From Cycas panzhihuaensis (Eukaryota; Cycadophyta), in NCBI GenBank assembly GCA_023213395.1, contig CM041465.1:22072001-22136000 (forward strand): a stretch of 64,000 nucleotides of DNA, given 5' to 3'. Every line of letters starts with the position of its first letter. The first letter of the stretch is position 1. Below are positions 24,561-35,325 of the stretch, piece by piece. The notes under the pieces are model-generated. The model made no database searches. It was not told the DNA's origin and saw nothing but the letters and a program-made list of their open reading frames with translations. The translations under genes and the position numbers were made by a program.

Positions 24561-25767
24561 TTCAGTAGAGAAAGTGTATAATAGATTCAGAATCGAAGTA
24601 AAAGAGGCTCGTATGGCAAGTAATAATGGTCGTGAAGGGTAGAAGGACCCAGCAATGAGGTTACCCAAGGATGGGAGTAGGCTATCCAACCACTGGTAGA
24701 GAGTAAGTAGTAAAAGGGGCACCATGAGATGCCAAAGGTCGCTTAAGAAAGTGAAGAACGATCCTGAACAAAAGGAGTGTTCCCTTTGGAGACCCCAAGG
24801 GCAGGAACGAGCTACAAAAATAAGTCCAAGATGGCAAAATGAGCCAAATGAGTATAAATACAGGCATGCACAGGAGCAACATGCAAAATGAGATAGAAGG
24901 GCCCTGATAAAAGATGCATCAACGAGGCACCTTTAATGCACCTAAAGGAATGAGAAAAATAAAGGCTATGGAAGCACAATGGGGAATAGGGCCAGAAGGC
25001 AATGATGGTCGAGGATGAGAAACAGTCCCAAGGGCTGCCTTAAAAGAGAAAACGAAGAAAGTGCCCATTAAGGCTTCCACCTATACAAGGAAAACTGATG
25101 AAAATAAGATTCATTTTTACAAGCTCATGATGAATCCAGAGCCCTTTCCTTATACAACAGAGTACCACTTGACTTCGGAGGCACGTAAAGGGAGATCCAG
25201 CTAGTAGATCAAGACTGAGAGATAGTCGTCAGGACTGGGACAACAAAATACTAACACCCTGACCAGATCTAATGATTGGATTGTCGAATCCCTATCCCAT
25301 CTTGTCAATTGAAGTTTGATACTTTTTGTTGAATTTATGTAGTTTTTTGGGCCTCATATAGGTGAAAATTGATCTCTAGGAGTCCAAACTAGACCCAGAG
25401 TGAGGCAGGACTAGGGCATTAGGTAGCCTTGGTCCCAGTGGGTCTAGTTGTGACCTGCTTTAGGAAACTTTTTAGCATTTTTTGGGTGGGAAACCCTCCC
25501 TTTTGGGGGGGGGTGACATTTGCACCATGGTAAAGATTACGATGTTGCGATCTTTACCGTGGGGCCCTAATTACCGCAAGAGCTAGGCCAAACTCTGCGG
25601 TACCGTAAATTTTGGCACGGTCTGAATGCAGAGCTAATGAAAAATAAGATGGGGGCCCAAGGGTCCCCAAATCTCAATCGAATGAGGCTGAGGGACAGTC
25701 CAGAGGATGTGGGGATGAGCATGAGTCAGGGTTTGACTTGTTTCATGGTGTTTTACAGGTGGTGATC
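24561..25767. other. Spacer upstream of the TatB antisense gene, candidate promoter
   Basis: No conserved coding frame. It contains the inverted repeat at 25525-25562 and further GGTACCG/GTAAA words up to 25622, which echo motifs in the LTRs. The spacer matches TatA 5990-7074 and is missing from TatE. Confidence 0.45.
25525..25562. promoter_or_regulatory. Inverted repeat about 200 bp upstream of the antisense gene
   Basis: The 13-base arm CCATGGTAAAGAT (25525-25537) faces ATCTTTACCGTGG (25550-25562), with one mismatch and a 12-base loop. The arms resemble the CCATGGTAAAC motif in the LTRs. The function is inferred only from position. Confidence 0.45.
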
Positions 25768-27692
25768 ATGGTAGAGAACTATGAGAATATAGGTATGGCC
25801 ATGCTGAGTTTCATAGAGATGATGACTCGTGAGGATAGGCATATCTTAGCAAGGTGTGGCCTCTTGAAGGTCACAAGGACACCTCAGTACACTTTAAACT
25901 AGAGGCTACTAGTAGATATCGTGTCACATTAGGATAGACAGAGGTATGTCTTCCATCTACCCCAAGTAGGAGATATATCTGTGATACTAGGTGACATCGG
26001 GAGGATACTGGGGGTGCCAACGATAGGGAGGCTGGCAACAATAAGGGTGTTGCCTAGTAATGAGGCAGCATATACAGGGAGGCTGCAACATTCTTCACGG
26101 GCTCAGACAGGTGGGAGAGGAGAGGTATCCCTCTTTAGAGCATGGCAATGTCAAGGATTCCTCATGTGAAGAAGTTGATTACATTGTACATTCTATTCTG
26201 TATATCCCAGAAATAGAACTATAGGGACATACCAGGTGACTGGATGGATGCGGTACAGAGATGTGTGGTAGGAAAGAAGTTGGATTGGTCTACCCTCATA
26301 GCGGTAAACCTCGTTGTACAACTAGATGCTATTCAGGTAGTAGAGAAGGGTGGTCTATCATATAACACCCTATTACAGTGCTGGTTTTTTTACCACTTTA
26401 GAGTAGTGGCACTGACATGGGGACCACACCCCATCTCAGAGTGGGACCCCATGGTACATAGATGGCAGACTAGATTCAGGGGGACCGAGGACTAGGCATA
26501 TGTCTGTCGCTTGGTAGAGGCCACATCACTGGACCTCCTCACTATGACTGACTATATATCATACCCATATAGAGCAGTGAGGTGAGACAGCGATGATGAG
26601 GTAAGCAGGGTAGGAGTGGCCCCAAGAAATGATGGTGGAGATGGAGGTGATGAGGCTGGCCTATCATGGGCTGTAGGAGAGGTAGGTCTATCAGGGGCTG
26701 CAGGTAGAGAGGCAGGTCCATCAGGGACCATAGGCAAAGAGGTATGCCTCTCAGGAGCTGCAAAGGAGAGTAGGGACCCAGTGACATGAGCTTGGAGGTT
26801 CCAAATCGTCAGGAGATCCAGAGAGGCAGTTGTACCAGCAGAGGAGAAGAGGGATGCCCTAGTATCTAAGGCAGTGGCTGAGGAGGTACCAGAGGAGGGG
26901 GAGGTACCTGTAACTAGTGGAGTTCCTGGGGCAGAGGTAGTCACTCGAGTCGAGGAGGCAGCAGCCGCACCAAGTGAGACATAACCTTCTCCTATCATCG
27001 TTTGGTTGCTAGATGTATATATATTGTTTGGTTCTGATTTGACATGCATATAGACACGTACTAATATGTGATGTGTTAGATTTGTAGGTATAGTAGATAT
27101 CTAGAGGCTAGTGGAGGCGGTAGTCTGGGAGATGTTCCCCCAGGCCTATGCAAAGGGGCAACCTCCTATACAGGCATGTGACGAGCTTAGATTAGCAGGT
27201 GCCCATATGGCAGCATTCACCTCGTTGGTGAGGGCAAGAGATGTATGGATTGTAGAGTCCCAAGAGCATGAGGCACATACGAGACATCTGCAGGCTAAGC
27301 TAGAAATGACTTAAGCTGAGAGGGATGCTCTACAGAGTTGGGTATAGGTACTAGAGGCTTAGGGAGGAGCCCAAGAGGATGCCGAGAGCCGCATCTGACT
27401 AGCAGTGATGGAGGAGCATCTCTGGGGGATGGAGGAGAGGCTCCATAGTGTAGAGGGTGATAGAGATCGTATCCAGGCCCAATACAATTGAGTGGTGGAT
27501 GAGGTTGCCTCAAGATCATCATGGAGAAGGACAAATATACATATGGCAGTGACAACCCCCAAGAGGCCACGGGACAAGGGGAGTGAGGCGGGGAGCTCCT
27601 GGAGGCGTAAGAGGAGCCTAGGAGGGATGTGGTCCCTAGGAAAAGGATCCCATAGGCCAGGGGATGATGGACCGAGGGCGGGGCAACAATAG
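25768..27692 (+). pseudogene. TatB antisense extra gene: PMD-like domain, linker, coiled coil, basic tail; broken
   Basis: About 640 codons on the strand opposite to gag-pol. The start ATG at 25768 opens MVENYENIGM. The N-terminal domain reads ILARCGLLKVT, RLLVDIVSH, YVFHLPQVGD and VILGDIGRILGVPTIG (residues ~30-95), which fits the core of plant mobile domain proteins. After a frameshift near 26170-26240 come DWSTLIAVNL and LLQCWFFYHF, then a Gly/Ser/Glu linker with a ~30-base minisatellite (26640-26760), a charged likely coiled-coil part (27111-27480, PPIQACDELRLAG, HTRHLQAKL), and a Lys/Arg-rich end with KRPRDKG before the stop at 27690. Most stops are TAG/TAA at expected Gln codons. Tat elements are known to carry extra ORFs in this place, some antisense. 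The product's role is unknown. Confidence 0.6.
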
Positions 27693-28459
27693 AGTAGATT
27701 ATAGGGGTTTTGATTTATATAGGGGAAAGCACGGACCTCCAGGGAGTTAGCATATGTAGCCACATGATTGTACCCTCCCTGTAAGGACTCCAACTTCCCA
27801 CATATGATGTACCATACCATTTGTATGATATGACACATGATTTTTTTGTATATGGACATAGTGATTGATACCCCATTTGATGTATGATGATGTGTATCAT
27901 AATATATGATGGATGATGTGTATGTTTATATTTACATGTTTACGTATGTATGTGTATAGGGGTGCACAGATGCACGAGGGTATGATTAATGATGTTTTGA
28001 GCTGATTATTGTATGATTTTTGAGTTATGATATTTGTTTGAGCTGATTATTGTATGATTTTTGAGTTATGATATTTGTTTGAGCTATACATATTTCCTTT
28101 CATATGGGCCTATATTCCTAGCAGAGGCACACATGACCACCATGAGTAGTGGCAACAGATACATGTGAGGCTAGGAGATAGGGCAGCACATATGTCCACA
28201 TGGGAGCATAGTAGGGTATGCAAAGGAAATGCCAATCAAAAGGGAGTGACAACACTCTAAAATGTCATCCTAATTGGGGAATGCCCAAATAGGAGGATAA
28301 GGTTCCTAGGGGAATGGGAACAAGGGCTCCGTAGGAGGAACCAAAAGGAATGAGAGAGCCACCTTGAGCCATCATTCCGTATGTGGCTAGGAGGAATGGG
28401 AACAAGCTTAGGATGGTAGTTTAGTCTCATTTCGGAGGATGGAAAAGACAACGAAGAAA
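27693..28459. other. Non-coding spacer between the antisense gene and integrase of TatB
   Basis: No gene visible. The part 28090-28459 is shared with TatA (8750-9261) and TatE (51114-51480). A 41-bp tandem duplication lies within. Confidence 0.6.
27999..28080. repeat. Exact 41-bp tandem duplication
   Basis: Unit 27999-28039 begins GAGCTGATTATTGTATGA and is repeated without a change at 28040-28080. A third copy starts with GAGCT only. Confidence 0.9.
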
Positions 28460-29610
28460 TCATATGTAGAATCTCTTGAGAAATTTCCCATTAACAGCTT
28501 TCTCAAATTCAAGACCCTCCAGGGTGGTGATCCTATAGGCACCATTATCGAGACTCTCAAGAACGATGAAGGGACTAACCCATTTGGGTTTGAATTTGGT
28601 CAAACAGTCATGAAGATATTCCAGCTTGAGGACATGGTCCCCAGGATACAAAGGATGAGAATGAAGGTGTTTATCATAGGTTCTTTGCGAGTGGGTTTTA
28701 GATGCAAGGTTATCTTGGTAAGCGGTTAAACGTCTCTCATCTAATGCTTTAAGGTCTAAGAGGTGAGCTTGACGGATAGACTCCTCATCGATAAGGCCTC
28801 GAAGAGAAACTCGTAGAGAGGGGATCTCCACTTCCAATAGGAGTATTACCTTAGTCCTGTAAACTAAGGAGAATGGAGTTATTCCTGTAGCCCCATACAT
28901 AGAGGTACGACAAGCCCATAAGGTAGAAGAGAGTTGGAGGTGCCAATCTCCTTGGGATTAAGCAACGGTCTTCTTTAGGATATTGATAAGAGTTCTGTTG
29001 AATGATTCAACCTGACCATTTGCCTAGGGGTAATAAGAAGAAGAGGTTTTGTGAGAGATCTTGAATTTCTCACAAAGTTCATCCATCTCCTTATTATAAA
29101 AAGGGATTCCTTTATCTGTAATCAAGACATCAGGAATCCCAAAGTGGTAAATGATATGCTGGTAGATAAAAGTAGCTATTGTCTTACCAAGGGTAGTAAT
29201 CAGAGGAATGGATTCTGCCCATTTTGTGAAGTACTCCATGGCAGTCAAGATGAACTTGTAGTGTGATGAAGAAGGCAGTGATATGGCCTCGATGAGGTCT
29301 AAACCCCATTGAACGAAGGGCCATGGAGATACGATAGGATGAAGAGCCTTAGAAGGCACGTGGGAGATGTTGGCATGCTCTTGGCATCGCCGACATCTCA
29401 AGGCATACGCATGGGCATCCTTGAAGAGGGACGACCAATAGTAGTCTATACGAAGGATCCTCTAGGCCATGGATTGGCCCCCAAAGTGACCCCTGCAAAT
29501 GCCATGGTGGCATTCACAAAGTATCTGGTCTACTTCATCAAAAGTGATGTAGTAGAGGAGGATCCTATCAAAGGATCTCTTGTATAATACTTCATCCATA
29601 AGGAAGTATT
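28460..29610 (-). pseudogene. TatB integrase, nearly complete
   Basis: From 29610: DEVLYKRSFDRILLY and ECHHGICRGHFGG (zinc domain), RCRRCQEHANISHVP, then the catalytic core WGLDLIEAI (first Asp), FTKWAESIPL, LITDKGIPF (second Asp), YYPQANGQVESFNRTL (Glu), ITPFSLVYRTKVILLLEVEIPS, and the C-terminal part PGDHVLKLEYLHDCLTKF...NGAYRITTLEGLEFEKA ending at 28460. The DDE residues are intact; only a few stops (one TAG after SMA, one near KTVA) break it. This is a typical Tat-lineage integrase. No chromodomain is seen. Confidence 0.92.
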
Positions 29611-29699
29611 ACCTAGCGGTGGTCCAAATGCGAGACCTGACCTTGTTACTAGCTTTTGGGCGATATTGCTACTAAATAAGGTACTGCAGAATGTCACCA

Positions 29700-31002
29700 T
29701 ACCACTCACTGTCAATGAGTGGATGGGAAGGAATACCCTAAATGGTCAAGATAGACTCATCAGGAAGAGAGTAGTCAATAGGAGTATCGAATGAGTTAGA
29801 GATGGGGGCATCTATGAGATGTTATGCCACTACCAACCCCTTCTTCGATTTCCCTTTGATGATGTGGAGATCGAATTCCTGAAGGAGGATGGCCCAATAA
29901 CCAACCCTACTTGTCAGGTCATAATGGGTGAGTAAATAATGCAAGGGATCAGATTGAATGATCACCTTGGTAGTGTTTCCAAGCAAGTAGTGCTTAAACT
30001 TCTTAGTCGTATGTACCAAGGAGAGGCATTCCTTCTTAGCTAGAGAGTAGTTAAGTTTGGCAGCCACAAGAGTGTGGCTGATGAAGTAGATGGCCTTCTC
30101 GACTCCTGAATCATCCTCCTAGGCCAACATAGTACCCAAGGACTCATCAGTCAGTGAGGTATAGAGAGCGAAAGGCCTATTAAAGTAAGGGGGTGCCAAC
30201 GTCAGAGCGGAAGTGAGGGCTTCCTTAAATCCTTCAAAATCTTATTGGGCCTTAATTGACCAAACAAACGAGGTTCCCTTCTTTAATAGGTTAGTAAGGG
30301 GTTTGGCATTCATGATGAAGTTTTCCAAGAAACACCTAAGGAATCTAAGTCTACCTAGAAACGACTTGATTTGTCATTGAGTTCTAGGTGACGACATGTC
30401 AAGGATCACCTTAACTTTGTCAGGGTTGATTTGAATTCCTTGCTTTGATATAAGGAACCCAAGGCATTTGCTAGAAGTGATGGTAAACATGCATTTGAGT
30501 GGGTTAAGACTTACATGGTACTTGTGGCATCGAGTGAAGATGGTCTGTAAGTCTAAAGGGTGATGGGCACTAACGTGCGAAAGACCCATCATATCATCCA
30601 TAAAGACCTCCAACGTGTTGTTGATAAGGTTGTAGAAGATGAAATGCATCGACCTTTGGTAAGTGGCATCTACATTTTTTAGTCTGAAGGGCTTTGCCTT
30701 GTAGGCAAAGGTACCCCACGGGGTGGTGAAGGCCATCTTATAGTAGTCTTTGGGAGAGATTTAAATTTGGTTGTAACCGGAGAAGCCATCCATTAAGGAC
30801 ATGACTTCAAACTTAGTGATTCGATCAATGATCTGATCGATAAAAGGAAGTGGGAAATTATCCTTAGGACATGCATTGTTGATGTCACGGAAGTCAACAC
30901 ATATCTAGATGGTCCCATTCTTTTTAGCAACGGGAACGATGTTGGACACCCATTTAGGGTAGTCGATAAAAGTAATGAGTCTTGCATCCAGAAGTTTCTC
31001 AA
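29700..31002 (-). pseudogene. TatB reverse transcriptase and Ty3-type RNase H, broken
   Basis: From 31000: start of RT, matching VEKLLDAG.ITSIDYPK in TatA, then AFTTPWGTFAYKAKPFRLKN (30736), VFMDDMMGLSHV (catalytic FMDD, about 30600), LNPLKCMF, LGFLISKQGIQINPDKV; then RNase H with KLNYSLAKKECLSLVHTTKKFKHY (30067) and SDPLHYLLTHYDLTSRV, ILLQEFDLHIIKGK (about 29850). The RNase H end is followed after about 150 bp by the integrase zinc domain, which leaves no room for the usual Tat aRNH here. Stops and frameshifts are present. Confidence 0.9.
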
Positions 31003-31009
31003 CCTCTAT

Positions 31010-32110
31010 TTTGACAGTGGCTGAGAGTTTGGGATGAAGAGGACATTATTTCTAATGCACGGGGCAAGTGCCAGGAACAGTGGTAAGGTTGTAGGTGATG
31101 ATGGAGGGGTCAATTCCCTTCATGTCAAAGTAATCCCATGTAAAAACATCTAAGTACTCCTGGAATAAAAGGGAGTATTCCCTTACCTCATCAGGAGAGC
31201 ATTCCGCCCCCACCTTAATGACCTTGCTTGGGGCAAGGACTATATCCTGGGTTGCCCCCATGTACATGACATTCCCCTCCTCGAAATGGAAGGGGGCAAG
31301 GTTAATGGGAGGAGATGGAATAGGAGATGGGATTGGGTCAGCAAGAGTGGACCCAATCACTAAGACCTTCTGGTGGCCAAGCCTATGGTGACTAGAAGGA
31401 AGGTTGGGTGTGGAGCCTGCTAAGTACTCAAGTAGTGCCTCATCATCTTCGAAGTAATCCATCCCGTGGATGACCTTACTTTGAATAGATAAGGTGTGAG
31501 AGGAAGTGTAAGCGATGGGACCATGGTGGTTAACAGACTATCCATCATCCCCAAAAGACTCTAGATAAGAGTCGAGAAGGGGCCCCTCATAAGGGGCAAA
31601 AGGAAGTTTCTCAGATTCATCACCTATGGGGGGTGATGAAGAGGAAGAGTCAAGGATTGATGGGTCAATGTGTGCAATAACATATGACACAAGGGGATTA
31701 TTGGTCTCTCCAACAAGAAAAGTTCTAAGTTGGGACCTAGAACAGGGAGAGTGTCTCCTACTAGTGTGAAGGAAGGAAACAGGATGAGGAAGGTCCTCAT
31801 CCTTGCCATAGGACTTGTCATCGCTAAACATGGTAAGGTACCCATAGCTTCTGATACCAATAGGAGCGAAATGGATAAGGCATAAGGAAGAAGATGCAGT
31901 ATCTCCTTCAGGATGAGATGAATCAGGAATGCTGATAGAATAAGCTGAGGCATGGGTAGAAAGGCCTTTATCTCCCTTCACATGATCATGGCTTGCTTGG
32001 TTAGTTTGACGAGATTGTTTAATAGGTGGGCATTTATAGGAAATAACCCTCATTCGCCCATCATAGACGAACTTGGGTTGCCCCCAGTGGGTTGAACACA
32101 TAGCCCCCAT
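31010..32110 (-). pseudogene. TatB spacer domain between protease and RT
   Basis: Two long frames (32110-31538 and 31462-31052) cover about 350 residues. Landmarks shared with TatA, TatE and TatF: HFAPIGIRSYGYLTMFSDD, EDLPHPVSFLHTSRRHSP, an acidic Ser/Pro-rich middle, MDYFEDDEALLEYLAGS, and YMGATQDIVLAPSKVIKVG. I do not recognise a known domain. The shared blocks show that it was under selection in the active family. Confidence 0.75.
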
Positions 32111-32830
32111 TTGATCGAGTCATGGTTGACCCAAAAGAAGATTGTAGTCAACATCTACATTGAGGACTATAATGTTAGTGAGGATGGTCTTGTCCTCAAG
32201 GGTGAGAGGGATTGAAACAGATCCTAAGGGAAACTTCTCACTACCATCATAGCCTTGGCATCGCCATGGAACAGGTTCCAAGGTGGAAATTCCAAGCTCT
32301 TACATAATGCACAAGGGCATGGCATTAACAGAAGAACCATTATTGACAATGGTCCTTTGCAAAGTGTAGTCAGGTGTGTCAATAGTAATGGTGAAAGGGA
32401 AGTTCCACTGGCGCTCCCTTTCACACGCAGGAGGAAAGTCTTTAGGATCAAAGGAAATAATGGGCTCACAACCTTGGGTGATATCCAAAGCGTGAATGCG
32501 TGCGTCACCCAATCTTAAAGCTTCCAAAAGGAGTGTCCGTTATTCAAGACAACTTCTTAAGACGTCCATAATGGACATCCGGATGGCCACAGTACAAAGC
32601 TCATCGACAATAAAAAAGGACTTCCCCTTTACTATAGGTTGAGGAAGGGCTCTCCTGAAATTGTAGCGACCTAGATGAATGGGAATGGTTTTGGGAAGTA
32701 ATGGGACTTCTGGAAGGGAGGCTTTTAGAAGAGGATCAGGATGTGGAACAGATGAAGAGGCGTCGACTGCCTCTTTAGAGGCTTGAGATCGAGTCAAGGC
32801 ATATAGAGGGGTGGCCTCAAGCATCTAGAT
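32111..32830 (-). pseudogene. TatB protease
   Basis: Retropepsin-like region. At 32333-32347 the minus strand reads V-N-N-G-S within RTIVNNGSSVNAMPLCIM; TatE and TatF have V-D-N-G-S, so the catalytic Asp is Asn here. Upstream are GCEPIISFDPKDFPP and the segment PKTIPIHLGRYNFRRALPQPIVKGKSF (32824-32540). One or two frameshifts. Confidence 0.8.
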
Positions 32831-32859
32831 CACCTTCTTTCCATTATTCCAGGACTGTG

Positions 32860-34900
32860 AAGGTGAAAGGGTATGACAGTCTAGGAAATATGAGGAAGAA
32901 GATGAACGCCGTGCACCCTTCCCTTTACCATGTGAAGGGCATGGATTTAGAGATCTTCTTCGGTTCTAGTTGTTCTTTAGTTGAGAGTTACAATCACACT
33001 TCTCATGCTTTGAGAACAGATCCCTATGGACCAGTTGGTCAAGGTTAGGCCTTGAGGTCCATTTGGGAGATGAGTCATGTTGTGGGGCATCCCTAGGATG
33101 TTGAACCTAACAATATGAATCATCATGGAAACATTCTCCATGAACAGAGCACCACTTCCTCTCAAGCGAGGAATTAGTTTTCCTTACTTGAGAGGACTGG
33201 GTGTTATCGCCCTTGGGAGGAGTGGCTTGGGAAGCTTATTGGATTGGTTTATTAGATGTGGGTGACAAAGGAGCTTGAAGTTTAAGTTCCTTCAACATAT
33301 GTTCAAATGAACATATGGCAGAGGTAAGTGGGTATAGGGTCTTCTCGGTTGAGTGGGAAGAAGACCTAGTAGATTGTTGTGGTTTAGTTTCTTTGGTTGG
33401 GGGGGGTGCCTCATGTCATTATGAGGGCTTAAGGGGCTTCTTGAGTCTAGCCTAGATCTTAATAGCTTTAAGTACTAAGCACTTTGTGATGGTGGAATCG
33501 CATGTAGTTACCCCCATCTTAAGGACTTCCACATGGACTTCAGGGCGTAGTGCATTAATGAAGAGGTCTCTTTTTAATTCCTTAGGCAAAGTAGCCTTAG
33601 TGGAATGGAGGAGGTTATGGAATCACTGCACAAAGTCACGATTCATCTCATTGTGACCTTGTTTAAGTGAGAGGAGAGATTTCATTCCACTCTCAAATGG
33701 ATGAGCCACATCAAAATAGTTGATGAACTCATCCATGAGTTGTTGCAACGAGAAAATGAAATGAGCGAGTAGGCAATAGAACCATTTAAGGGCATCTCCT
33801 TATAGAGATCATGGAAATAGTTTCATTAATATGTGATCATAAGCCTAGTAGTCTATGCACACCATAGAAAAACTATAGACGTGCTCTGTTGGATCCTATG
33901 ATGAAGTTCCATCGAACTTAGGAACTTCAGGGGGATGAGGCCGTAAGTTGGTTCTTAGCACCTCGATAGACAAGGGTGTTGATCTATAATACATAAAGGG
34001 ATGCACCCTCATCTAGATCATAGGATCGGTAAAAGATGGAGAAGGCAATAAATAAGGAGTAGATAGGGGTGGAAGGCCCATCCCTCCTTGAGGAAATGCC
34101 TCTTGTTGAAAAAGGACTTGAGGATAAGCGCCTTGAAAGGAACTTAGTTTTCCTTGCGAAGGCGCGGTGTAAGGAGCTACACAAGACGGTGGAAATGAGA
34201 GGTGAGGGATGGGGTTCTTTCCATATGGGTCACCTGTGGGTGGCACGACCCCATATGGATGTAAAGGGTCCACCCCATAAACTAGAATGTGGTTCCCTTT
34301 ACTGTGCCCCCAAGATTGAGATGTATAGCCTGGGGGTACATAAAGAGAAAGACCACTAGGTTAGATTTAGGCACATGTGGAGACATATCCCACATAACTA
34401 GTAGTAGAGGTGTTAGTAGGACCTTTAGGCCTACTAGGGAATGTGTGTGCCACGTTAGGAGGTGGCATGTTAGCTTAACTAGGAAGAGGTATGCTAACCC
34501 TACGCTGGGAGAAAGACATATCGCGAGAGGGCCCCAAAGAGTTGGGGCCATGATAAGAAGTAGAAGGCGCAATAGTCGTCCCTAGGATAGATGTAAAGAT
34601 TGAATGGGATGGATGTGTAGACACAAAGGGGTTACTTATTATAAGAGGTATAGATGCATATGAAGATCATGGGACAGGCGTGGATGAGAAAGGTGCGCCA
34701 CCACGCAAGGCATCTTCAAACCACCTAGGACATGATTGAAGATGAGCAACATGAAAGCACTCGTTAAGAGCTTCGACCACATCGGTAGGAGGGGTATCCA
34801 CCTGGTCATAGGAGGTAGATGGGACCTTAAATAAAGTGGACCCCTCAGGGCGCTCCTCATAAGAATCACCACCTGGGTGATGAATCTCAAGAGAAGATGG
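32860..34900 (-). pseudogene. TatB gag, broken
   Basis: Capsid-type Gag of Tat elements. N-terminal Ser/Pro-rich region with TSYDQVDTPPTDVVEALN (about 34800) and YVPPGYTSQSWGH (about 34330). The gag domain runs VPKFDGTSS (33930), ILMKLFP, DALKWFYCLL, FINYFDVAHPFESGMKSLLSLKQGH, ELKRDLFINALRPEVHVEV (33600-33530). A zinc-knuckle-like motif Cys/His lies at 33110-33165. TAG stops at former Gln/Trp codons are frequent. Confidence 0.85.
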
Positions 34901-35304
34901 CCCCTCTACTCACATAGTAGAGGGATGGACATTAAGTGGGTGATGTTAATCACCCAAATAGTAGATAAGGTCATCACCCTCATGGGTGGACCCTGGAAAG
35001 GATGCGGGAAACTCATGAGCTCCAGAGACAAAGGCATGGTATGCCCAATCCAAAGGGTATCATTCTATTGTTGAATCATAATCTGATGATGGAAGGGGGT
35101 AGTATATAGGATCTTCTAACAATGGAGGCAAACCTCATAGGCGACATGATAAGTGTCACATACAAAACTTGCTAATGTGTTAGAAGGAAAAAAAGAATGC
35201 AAAGTATGCATTGGGGGCTGCCCAACAAGAGAGATGAGGGGAGAAAGCTACTAAAAGATAGTAGCACCAACAAGAAGGGATAGAAACTAGCTCCCTTACT
35301 AGTT
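34901..35304 (-). other. TatB gag start and leader
   Basis: Between gag and PBS. The first gag residues (SHEDRP-like acidic segment) fall at about 34870-34950. The rest (about 35080-35290) shows no coding. The conserved GTAAGG lies at 35294-35299 on the minus strand. Confidence 0.5.
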
Positions 35305-35324
35305 GGTCCCTAGTATAGTTGCCA
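35305..35324 (-). other. TatB primer binding site
   Basis: The minus strand reads TGGCAACTATACTAGGGACC just inside the 5' LTR. The better preserved TatA site reads TGGCGACCATATTGGGGACC. It resembles the tRNA-Arg type PBS known for Tat/Ogre elements, but the tRNA match was not checked. Confidence 0.7.
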
Positions 35325-35325
35325 G

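Noticed and set aside
26552-27049. Minus-strand ORF of 165 codons, Ser/Thr/Pro-rich
   Set aside because: It is the shadow of the Gly/Glu-rich linker of the plus-strand antisense gene. The plus frame is conserved with TatA and continues into a coiled coil.
27359-27859. Minus-strand ORF of 166 codons
   Set aside because: Opposite frame of the coiled-coil and basic tail of the antisense gene, with no conservation in TatA.
27999-28080. CRISPR-like direct repeats
   Set aside because: Two abutting identical units without spacers in plant retrotransposon DNA; a simple tandem duplication.
34069-34585. Plus-strand ORFs over TatB gag (34069-34359, 34289-34585)
   Set aside because: Shadows of the Pro-rich N-terminal gag region, which is conserved on the minus strand in four copies.
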